Source: Corynebacterium qintianiae (lineage in GTDB: Bacteria; Actinomycetota; Actinomycetes; Mycobacteriales; Mycobacteriaceae). Taken from it: a stretch of 64,000 nt of DNA. This document shows positions 25,566 to 32,693 of this stretch, in pieces (positions within the stretch are counted from its first letter, which is position 1; each line of letters starts with the position of its first letter). The stretch lies in NCBI RefSeq assembly GCF_011038645.2, contig NZ_CP064955.1, forward strand, positions 806,001-870,000, in the 5' to 3' direction. Under the pieces are notes generated by a model. The model was not told the origin of the DNA, did not search any database, and was given only the letters and a program-made list of their open reading frames with translations. The position numbers were made by a program, and so were the translations under genes.

Positions 25566-26417
25566 TTAAAGCCCGCACGCCCCGAGCGCTTCGCGAGCGA
25601 CGGGCTCCGCTGCGGCGCGGTCGGCCCCTACCAGGCCGATACGGGTGCGGCGGTCGAGGATGTCGCCCACTGTGGTCGCGCCCTCATGGGTCACGGCGTA
25701 GGAGATCTCCGCGCGCGTGATGTCGAGGCCCGCGACGGAATCTGCTCCGTCGGGGATCACGCTTGCAGCGAGCACGTTGTGCGCCTCCGCGCCGTAGCGC
25801 GCGACAAGGGAGGCCGGCAAGGAGGAGGCGACGGCGTGCGCCCGGGCAATCCCACCAGAGGTTTGCGGAGATCGCCCGGCCGAGGCGCCGACGAGGGAGA
25901 TCTCCTTGGTGCGGCAGGCGGTGGGGCGTGCGGCGAGGGCCGCGCGGATCTCGGGGTCACCGACGGCCTCGTCCACCGTCTGCTCGGCCATGAGGCGGTA
26001 CTCGGTGAGCTTGCCGCCGGTGACGGTTACCACCCCGTCGTTGTTCAGGATGAGGTGCTCGCGCGAGAGGTCTGCGGTGCTGCCCCCAGTCTCAACCGCG
26101 GAACGCAGCTGCACCAGCGGCCGGAGGCCGGCAAAGGCACCGAGGACGTCGTCGGATGTCAGGTTCGTCTGAAGACCCTGGTTGACAACGTCGAGGATCC
26201 ACTGCACGTCCGACTCAGGCGCGCGGGGCACGTCCTCGAGCTCGGCTTTTTCGTCGGTCAGGCCGATGTAACAGCGGCCGAGCTGGGTGGGCAGGATGAA
26301 GCAGAAACGGTTGACGGATCCGGGGACAGCGACGGTGAGCGCACCGCTGGGGTTGCCCACCTTTTCTGCGTCGACCAGGAACCTATCTAACGGTGGCGGG
26401 GCCTGTGACCATTGGTT
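25566..26417 (-). pseudogene. glpD: glpD remnant (glycerol-3-phosphate dehydrogenase, C-terminal half only)
   Basis: About 265-275 residues that match the C-terminal half of aerobic glycerol-3-phosphate dehydrogenase: ALTVAVPGSVNRFCFILPTQ, YIGLTDEKAELEDVP, GAFAGLRPLVQL, VTVTGGKLTEYRLMAEQTVD and the C-terminal DUF/GlpO-like helical domain. A full enzyme has roughly 550-570 residues. The FAD-binding N-terminal half is absent. Homology fades at about 26385 and the frame closes at a TAA at 26418-26420, inside an inverted repeat. Without the dinucleotide-binding domain it cannot be a working dehydrogenase, so it is treated as a pseudogene. A start at GTG 26360 would still give a truncated protein. 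Confidence 0.85.
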
Positions 26418-26645
26418 TTAGGTCACAGCCGTGGATGGGGCGTGGGCCTGGCCACCTGGGGTGAGTGTGATCGTGTCTTCGGGGATAAACACACCGGCAA
26501 CCGTCACCGACGGGTGGAAGGCGGGTGTGCGGTGGGGTGGCCGGTTTTCCGTGCTCTTTTGGCAGGAAACCAGCCGCTGAGATGGCCGGGAGTTGTTGCT
26601 CAACCGGCCTACAAAGAGTTGATCACACACACTCCCTGGAGCGCT
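26400..26645. other. Non-coding stretch at the glpD break; possible mobile-element scar
   Basis: No convincing gene on either strand. It begins at the point where glpD is cut. At 26403-26428 there is an 8-base inverted repeat (CTGTGACC / GGTCACAG) with a 10-base loop, which could be an insertion-sequence end or a hairpin. On the minus strand a reading frame of about 65 codons ends within the repeat, but I do not recognise it as a transposase. Assignment to an insertion-sequence scar is an inference. Confidence 0.3.
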
Positions 26646-26649
26646 AGCG

Positions 26650-27579
26650 ATGAGTGAGCTTTTCGAGGTCGGTACGACGCGCATCAAGCGCATCGCCATG
26701 ATCACCAACCCCGCCGCCGGCAAGGGCTCCGCGATGCGGGTAGCCCAGGCCGCGCGCGACCGCTTCTCGCACCACGGCATCGACGTCGTCTCGCTGCAGG
26801 GCGCGACCGCCGAGCGCTCGCTCGAGCTCGCGGAGGCAGCGCTTGACGACGCCCGCCTCGACGCCCTCGTCGTCTGCGGCGGCGACGGCTTGATCAACCT
26901 GGCCCTACAAGCCCAGGCGCAGTCGGCCGTGCCGCTCGGCATCATCCCGGCCGGCACCGGCAACGACCACGCCCGCGAGTACAACCTGCCGACGGATCCA
27001 GAAAAGGCCGCCGACGTGATCGCCCAGGGTTTTTACACCACCACCGACCTGGCCCTGATCACCGACGACCACGGGTTCCGTCGCTAGTTCGGCACCATCG
27101 CATGCTGCGGCTTCGATTCGCTGGTAACGGATCGCACCAACCGCATGACCTGGCCGAAGGGCAAGAACCGCTACAACCTAGCGATCCTCGCCGAGCTGAT
27201 GAACTGGCGTACCATTGCCACGCGCATGGTTCTGGACCACGAGACAGTGGTGGAGGTGGATGCGAAGTTGTGCAGCATCGGCAACACCCGCACTTACGGC
27301 GGCGGCATGTACATCTGCCCGAACGCGAACCACCACGAGGGGTTGTTCGACATCACCGTCATGGAGGACATCAGCCGCGTCAAGGCCGCAGGCAAGTTCG
27401 CCTCAATCCTGCAGAACAAGCTCACCGAGGGCGACGGCATCAGCTTCTACCGCGCCAAACACATCCGCATCGAGATGGACAACATCAACTGCTATGCGGA
27501 CGGCGACCTGATGACGGCGCTGCCCATCGAGCTTGAGATTGTCCCCGGGGCCGGCCGCTATCTGGTCCCGCGGCCGTAG
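26650..27579 (+). pseudogene. Diacylglycerol kinase-family lipid kinase, interrupted by one in-frame TAG
   Basis: The protein would have 309 residues. The N-terminal kinase domain is intact: ITNPAAGKGSAMR, VVCGGDGLINLALQAQ (the GGDG ATP loop) and IPAGTGNDHARE. At 27085-27087 the frame reads TAG, and it continues without any shift into FGTIACCGFDSLV, TDRTNRMTWPKGKNRY and a typical C-terminal half (YICPNANHHEGLFDITVM). In homologues an aromatic residue usually stands at the stop position, so a TGG to TAG change is likely. The remaining 145-residue product lacks the second half of the fold. Family members phosphorylate diacylglycerol or related lipids. Confidence 0.85.
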
Positions 27580-27585
27580 GTTGGG

Positions 27586-27851
27586 TTAACGGGGCAGCGG
27601 CGCCGCTGCAGCCTGGGCGGCAACAATGCCGCTCGTCCGGCCGTTTCCCGCGGGCGCGTAGCGCTCGGCCGGGCGGTGTGCTTCGCGACACCCCCACCAA
27701 CGCCACCCTTCTTCTTGGACCCGCCGCTGGTGATTGAGCGCACTACGGTACCGGCGAGGCCGGGGTATCGCACCTGCGCGTACGTCATGACGCGGTTCTT
27801 CGCCGCTCGGGTGATGCGGTCGAGAGCGGTGGGCTTCGTAGTGGCGCTCAT
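27586..27851 (-). pseudogene. Small basic protein gene of unknown function, probably frameshifted
   Basis: ATG 27851 has a very good ribosome site (AAAGGAG) and begins MSATTKPTALDRITRAAKNR. After GGSKKKGGVGGG the open frame runs on to 27558 inside the convergent kinase gene. Adding one base to the C5 run at 27691-27695 restores a frame reading EAHRPAERYAPAGNGRTSGI and ending at a TAA (27586-27588), 6 bases from the convergent stop. That geometry and the more plausible composition suggest a one-base deletion. No family is recognised. As read, the ORF would be 97 residues (27558-27851). Confidence 0.5.
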
Positions 27852-27910
27852 GGCAGCTCCTTTGCGGGAAGGGTTGGATGTCACGACCATGTTAGAGCAA
27901 CGAAGGATCC

Positions 27911-28987
27911 CTATGCGCTGTTATTAGTTATGTGAAGTCGCTGAGCTACCTCGTCCGCGACTTCGCGAATCTTGGTTGAGTAGCTGTCCCTCTGAGCTCC
28001 CTGGGACCCCTTTATTCCATCTTGGTAGGCAAGTTCAGCGATCGGGGAATGGACATCCTGGGCCGTGGCCGGCATCGAGTGCATGTGCGGCACGTGGCCG
28101 AGAAGAAAGTCTTCGGATGCCTGGCCGAGGATTCTTGCGATGCGTTGTGCTTCTTCGGCAAACTTATCTCGAAAGCGCTCGAATGCACCGACAAGTTGTT
28201 CCTGGCCATTGGCCTTCTTCTTGATGTATTCCTGGGTTGTGTATCCCAAGTACTGGAGTTCGCGCCCACCGTAACCTGGAAGGCGAAGGTTGCGGGATTT
28301 CTTCTCGAAGCTGGAAGAGAATGACTGCCACGTGCTGATATTGGCGGCACTCATCTCCGAGTATTCCGTTACCCAGGCGTCAAACCAGCGCGCGAGGTTT
28401 CCGAAGGCGTGATAACTGAACAGGTCAGTGGCAGTAGGGGTGACGAAGGCATCGCATCCGAGAAGAACCGTTCGGTTGAATGGCCCCAAGCTCGGGCCGA
28501 CGTCGAACATGATGATGTCGTAGCGGTCGGTGTCTTCCATTGCGGTGACGAGCTGTCCGGCCCAATGCACGCGTCGGAAAGCGGCGGTTTCACGTCCCAG
28601 GGCAGTTTGCCACGCAGCAGACATAACGTCCTCGATCTGCGACAGCGATGGGTGGCCCGCGAGAACGTCCACCCCAAATCTTCTGGACGAATGGACAGGA
28701 ACATCGGGATCGATCTCGGGCTCGCCCTCACGCAGCGGAATGAATATCCCATAGACAGTCTTTCCTAGAGACTGGCGCAGTGCCTCTTCAGGATCAGGAT
28801 GACCGTCGTAGATCTCAGCTGTTTGGTTGTCTTCCAGCATCAATTGAGTCGCGTTGCACTGAGGGTCGCAGTCGACGTATAGGACACGTTGCCCGTTACG
28901 GGCAAAGTTATACGCCACATTGGCGGAGAGGGTTGTCTTACCCACACCACCCTTGTTGTTGAAAAAGCTCAGTGTTTTAATGCTCAC
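27911..28987 (-). CDS. ParA-like P-loop ATPase of the accessory island
   Basis: A 358-residue ParA/Soj-type ATPase starting from GTG 28985-28987 with an AAAGGA ribosome site. The deviant Walker A NNKGGVGKTT (lysines 12 and 17), then YVDCDPQCNATQLML (A' motif), and IIMFDVGPSLGPFNR (Walker B) are intact. The C-terminal 150 residues, including GRELQYLGYTTQEYIKKKAN, are longer than in chromosomal ParA. No parB-like gene is adjacent. It is the third gene of an operon after the NUDIX and SauUSI-like genes (72-base gap). TATTAT at 29020-29025 on this strand may be an additional promoter. The bases look more A/T-rich than in the neighbouring core genes, pointing to transfer. Confidence 0.85.
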   Translation of the reverse strand: MSIKTLSFFNNKGGVGKTTLSANVAYNFARNGQRVLYVDCDPQCNATQLMLEDNQTAEIYDGHPDPEEALRQSLGKTVYGIFIPLREGEPEIDPDVPVHSSRRFGVDVLAGHPSLSQIEDVMSAAWQTALGRETAAFRRVHWAGQLVTAMEDTDRYDIIMFDVGPSLGPFNRTVLLGCDAFVTPTATDLFSYHAFGNLARWFDAWVTEYSEMSAANISTWQSFSSSFEKKSRNLRLPGYGGRELQYLGYTTQEYIKKKANGQEQLVGAFERFRDKFAEEAQRIARILGQASEDFLLGHVPHMHSMPATAQDVHSPIAELAYQDGIKGSQGAQRDSYSTKIREVADEVAQRLHITNNSA

Positions 28988-29059
28988 AGAGGTCCTTTGT
29001 CGACGAAGTAGGCTTTTGAATAATACCTGGTGAAGGGAGTTAATCCTGGCCGGTCGGTC

Positions 29060-32000
29060 CTACACTGCGGCGCGACCTTTCTCGTAGAGTTCGGCGGGCA
29101 TCTTCCGGAGCAGGTGCCATTCGAACCTGACTGGGCGCTCTCCCTGATGACTGAGGTAATTGACCTCGCCCAGAAGGGTGTAAGCATTGGCTACGCCGAT
29201 CGCGTTTTCACGCGTTTGACGTACACACAACAGGTTCGTATTGCCGGCGTTCTCGTGGTTGATATAACGCTCCGCTGTGGGCGAGCCAAGAGTGGTGGTT
29301 GATTGAGACTCCCACTGGAAGATGTCCCGAGCAAGCGGAAGATCCTTGTACCGTGTTGATTCGGAATAGGACTTTTCGTCCTTGGTGAGTGTGACGAAGA
29401 AGAGGTCGGTTCGAGCTTCCTTGACGTAGTAGACGCCCTCTCGCGGGAGGTTCAGAAGCGAGAGGTCTTCGACGTCACGTAGCGCGCTCGTTAGCTCGGC
29501 AACCGAATAGTCCGCGTGAGAAAAGAGAATGCCTGCCCCCGGGCCCGACACTGCTTTTGGAATCACCCGCGTGGTGGAATCCCGATACGAAAAAACCTGA
29601 GAAAGCTCTTCCGCAAATGCTGGCGCGCGGCGCATGAATTCTATTCCGTCGTGGACCGACGCTGGATGCAACGACCTAACTTGATTCGCCCACACGCTGG
29701 TATACAACATGCGTGCGAACCGGCGTTGGAGTTCGGTCATCTCCGTCAACTTCGGACCGTCGGGAGAGGCAATATCCACATACATTTGGCTACGTAAGGG
29801 GTCATTCACGTGGAGGAGCGACCTTATTCGACCTAAGAGGAACTCCTCCTCTGGGGACGAAACCGGCGGGGAGGGAAGCAGGTCAACGCTTCGAAGAATT
29901 CGGGTCCAACCGCCTTCTTTCCTCGACCGATATATATCTTCAAGTGGGAGCCCGGTTGAAATCAGAAAATCCGAGAGGTCGGTTGTCATTTCCTGGCTCG
30001 CTAGGCTTCGCAAACGCTTAATGTTCATACCAGTCGCGGCGCGGACATTCCGGAGAACACGACCCGTTGTCACTTGATCGAGCTGAATGGCTGTACCGCC
30101 GGGGAGACTGGGGAATCCGTGGCGGATTTCATGTTCTAAGCGTTTGCCGCGTTTTCCGGTCATCGCCGCGAACCTACCTTCAAGGCTGAATTCGGCGTTC
30201 TGTTGGCCAATAAAATCCAGAACCGTGCAGACGTCTTTGCCACGATGAAGGCGTAGACCTCGGCCGAGTTGCTGGAGGAAAATTGTAGGGCTTTGGGTAG
30301 GGCGAAGCATGATAAGGGTGTTGACCTCTGGGATGTCCACGCCCTCATTGAACAGATCAACCGTAAAAAGAACCCGTACGTCACCTGACCTCAAGGCGTT
30401 GATCGCCTGAGCCTGTGCCACTTCATTGTTGCGCGATGAAACAGCACGCGCTGGAATTCCTGCGGCACTAAATCTCTCCGCCATGAACTCAGCATGGTCG
30501 ATGCTTACACAAAATCCGAGGGCCTTTAGTGAGTCGAGGTCAAAAACACGTCTTACGAGTTCGTTCACGATAAGTCTGACTCGGCTGTCGCCTTGCTTGA
30601 TGTAGAACTCGGTAAGTGAAGAGGTGTCGTACGCTTTGCTGGAACGCGACCACTTGACCTCGGTGAGGTCTGTTGCATCATCAATTCCGTAGTAATGCAT
30701 CGGCGCGACGATGCCCAGCCGAAGAGCGTCCCATAGGCGCAACTCGTATGCCACGCGGTAGTCAAACATCTGCATGATGTTGACCCCGTCGCCGCGCTCG
30801 GGTGTCGCGGTAAGAGCCAGAAGTTCGGTGGGGCTAATGTGGCAGAGCAACTTTTTGTACGTTTGTGCCTCTGCGTGGTGGAACTCGTCGACAACCACAA
30901 CCTCAAAATGGTCCGACGCGAATCGATCGAGGTTTCGACTCAAGCTCTGGATCGTCGCAAAGACTTGAGTGCCATTAAGTGGTGTATTTTCACCGTCGAG
31001 AATTTCACCGAATGAGGGGTCTCGCAGGACTTCCCGGTACGTTCGTTGTGCCTGCCGCAGGAGCTGTGATCTGTGAGCCACAAACAGTAATGAGGGCCGC
31101 TTGCCCCATTGCTCTGAGAGTTTCTGATAGTCAAGGGCAGCCACAACCGTCTTGCCGGTGCCGGTGGCGGCCACAATCAGATTGCGATGCCGGTCGTGAT
31201 TTAGGCGTTCAGCGTCCAAGGCCTCAAGCATGGCTTGTTGATAGGTCCGAGGTTCGACCTGGAGCCCGGAAAGCTGAATTTCACCTGCGCTCGTAGCGCC
31301 GAAGCGTGCTGTCTTAAGTGCTGTACGCAACCGTGAGGCGTCCTGTTGCGGGTCATATGAAACATAGTGGGGGTCGTTCCAGTATGTGTCGAAAACCGCC
31401 TCGAATTTGTCGAGAACCTCTGGGGTTGCCGAGCGTGTGGTCCGCACGTTCCATTCCACTCCATCGATTAGAGCAGAGTTCGACAGATTTGAGCTACCGA
31501 TATACGCGGTATCGAAGCCTGAGTCCCGGCGGAACAACCACGCCTTCGCGTGCAGCCGAGTAGTAGACGATTCGAACCCGACCTTAACGTTCGCCTTGAA
31601 CTCTGTAACCAGGCGATTAATGGCCGCAATATCTGACGCACCGCAGTATGTGGACGTAAGGATTCGAAGTGGAACGCCGTTATCGCGAAGGAACTCCAAC
31701 TGATCCCGAATCACTGAGATACCCGAGTTCTTAATAAAAGCGCATAGCAGATCCACTCGGTCTGCAGTCTGAATTTCCCGCTTTATCTCCGCAGACATGC
31801 TGCGATCCGAGCTGGCGTTAGTGAGCAACGCCGATCCGGTCAAACTTCGAGGCTGGATCTCAGGAGGTTCTCCGAGTGATGTCTTGTACACCGCGTACAG
31901 GAGTTGTTCAGATTCTATCTCGACATCTGAATCCACCAAATGAGCGACCGCATTGATAAGGGAAATCCTCTGCCCCGGCGAATCAATCGAGATCAACTTG

Positions 32001-32191
32001 TCCTCCAGCCGCCTCAAGAGCACCCGAGAGATTGCCTCAGAGTATCGTTCCCGGAGATCTTCCCCAACTGATTCGATGCCCGCGCGCGCGTGCGCGTCGG
32101 CGCGGTGAGTGGCCTTTAAGCGTTGCTCAACCCGCCGAGTGACAGGAGATTCGTATACACCATAGGGGAGCTCTTCACTCGAGCGTTTCAC
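29060..32191 (-). CDS. SauUSI-like type IV restriction enzyme: PLD nuclease, SF2 helicase, C-terminal DUF3427-type domain
   Basis: A 1043-residue protein. Residues about 140-250 form a phospholipase D-type nuclease with H214-x-K216 in RLHAKAWLF and GSSN (232-235). Residues about 315-700 are a superfamily 2 helicase: AATGTGKTVV, VVVDEFHHAE, ALTATPERGD and QQLGRGLRLHRG. The remaining 300 or so residues resemble DUF3427. This order is that of SauUSI, the ATP-dependent type IV enzyme that cuts 5-methylcytosine DNA. Start is GTG 32191, overlapping the NUDIX stop (GTGA), with a strong GGAGG site. All nuclease and helicase motifs look intact. Substrate modification and site are unknown. Confidence 0.85.
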   Translation of the reverse strand: MKRSSEELPYGVYESPVTRRVEQRLKATHRADAHARAGIESVGEDLRERYSEAISRVLLRRLEDKLISIDSPGQRISLINAVAHLVDSDVEIESEQLLYAVYKTSLGEPPEIQPRSLTGSALLTNASSDRSMSAEIKREIQTADRVDLLCAFIKNSGISVIRDQLEFLRDNGVPLRILTSTYCGASDIAAINRLVTEFKANVKVGFESSTTRLHAKAWLFRRDSGFDTAYIGSSNLSNSALIDGVEWNVRTTRSATPEVLDKFEAVFDTYWNDPHYVSYDPQQDASRLRTALKTARFGATSAGEIQLSGLQVEPRTYQQAMLEALDAERLNHDRHRNLIVAATGTGKTVVAALDYQKLSEQWGKRPSLLFVAHRSQLLRQAQRTYREVLRDPSFGEILDGENTPLNGTQVFATIQSLSRNLDRFASDHFEVVVVDEFHHAEAQTYKKLLCHISPTELLALTATPERGDGVNIMQMFDYRVAYELRLWDALRLGIVAPMHYYGIDDATDLTEVKWSRSSKAYDTSSLTEFYIKQGDSRVRLIVNELVRRVFDLDSLKALGFCVSIDHAEFMAERFSAAGIPARAVSSRNNEVAQAQAINALRSGDVRVLFTVDLFNEGVDIPEVNTLIMLRPTQSPTIFLQQLGRGLRLHRGKDVCTVLDFIGQQNAEFSLEGRFAAMTGKRGKRLEHEIRHGFPSLPGGTAIQLDQVTTGRVLRNVRAATGMNIKRLRSLASQEMTTDLSDFLISTGLPLEDIYRSRKEGGWTRILRSVDLLPSPPVSSPEEEFLLGRIRSLLHVNDPLRSQMYVDIASPDGPKLTEMTELQRRFARMLYTSVWANQVRSLHPASVHDGIEFMRRAPAFAEELSQVFSYRDSTTRVIPKAVSGPGAGILFSHADYSVAELTSALRDVEDLSLLNLPREGVYYVKEARTDLFFVTLTKDEKSYSESTRYKDLPLARDIFQWESQSTTTLGSPTAERYINHENAGNTNLLCVRQTRENAIGVANAYTLLGEVNYLSHQGERPVRFEWHLLRKMPAELYEKGRAAV

Positions 32192-32586
32192 TGCGTCGAA
32201 CCTCCTTGCAAAATGACTACCGCCGGGATGTCGGCAGGAGCCCAGTCGAGCTTCATCATGTCGCTAATTGGTACCCATCGCACTTCTGCGTGTTCAGTTA
32301 ATACGGGCATGCCAGAGACAAGCTCGCAGTAGTACGTCGATAGATTGACTACTCCGAATTCGTACTGGTGAGATGTTGCTGTCAGTTTCGCGCCCACTTT
32401 AGCGTCGATAAGCAGTTCCTCTTTCAACTCCCGTATGAGGGCTTGCTCCGGAGTCTCACCGTGCTCGACCTTGCCACCGGGGAATTCCCACATTCCCTCC
32501 ATTGCCTTGCCTGCACCGCGGCGCGCGGCGAATACCCGGCCGTCGCGTACGAAAACGGCTCCGACAACGTCGATCTGTTTCGGCAT
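32188..32586 (-). CDS. NUDIX (MutT-like) hydrolase of the accessory island
   Basis: A 132-residue NUDIX protein from ATG 32586 (an in-frame GTG lies three codons upstream). It resembles (deoxy)nucleoside triphosphate pyrophosphohydrolases: VVGAVFVRDGRVFAARRGAG, MWEFPGGKVEHGE and RELKEELLI. The NUDIX box G-x5-E-x7-RE-U-x-EE-x-G-U is complete except that the penultimate glycine is leucine. It is the first gene of a minus-strand operon and overlaps the restriction gene by 4 bases, so the two products are probably made together. Cleansing of oxidised or modified dNTPs is the usual family role; a link to modified phage nucleotides is an inference. Confidence 0.85.
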   Translation of the reverse strand: MPKQIDVVGAVFVRDGRVFAARRGAGKAMEGMWEFPGGKVEHGETPEQALIRELKEELLIDAKVGAKLTATSHQYEFGVVNLSTYYCELVSGMPVLTEHAEVRWVPISDMMKLDWAPADIPAVVILQGGSTQ

Positions 32587-32693
32587 GCTGAACACTTTAA
32601 GTCAGCACGGCAGCTCCTGCCGCGTGTGAGACGTCGACAAGCGATAAGCGCCGAATAGTAATACCGGCCTGAGTCGCGTATGGTGGGGAAACA

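Noticed and set aside
26403..26428. TGTGA...TCACA pair as a GlxR (CRP-type) binding site
   Set aside because: The half sites are separated by 14 bases instead of the 6 needed for GlxR.
26418..26984. 188-codon minus-strand open frame
   Set aside because: Most of it is the antisense of the lipid kinase gene; only its last 65 or so codons lie in free space and these match no family I recognise.
27085..27087. TAG in the kinase gene as programmed readthrough or pyrrolysine coding
   Set aside because: No stop-codon recoding genes or signals are visible and RF1 is present; a simple nonsense mutation explains the data.
29030..29302. 90-codon plus-strand ORF near the end of the restriction gene
   Set aside because: It is antisense to conserved coding sequence of the SauUSI-like gene and has no recognisable domain.
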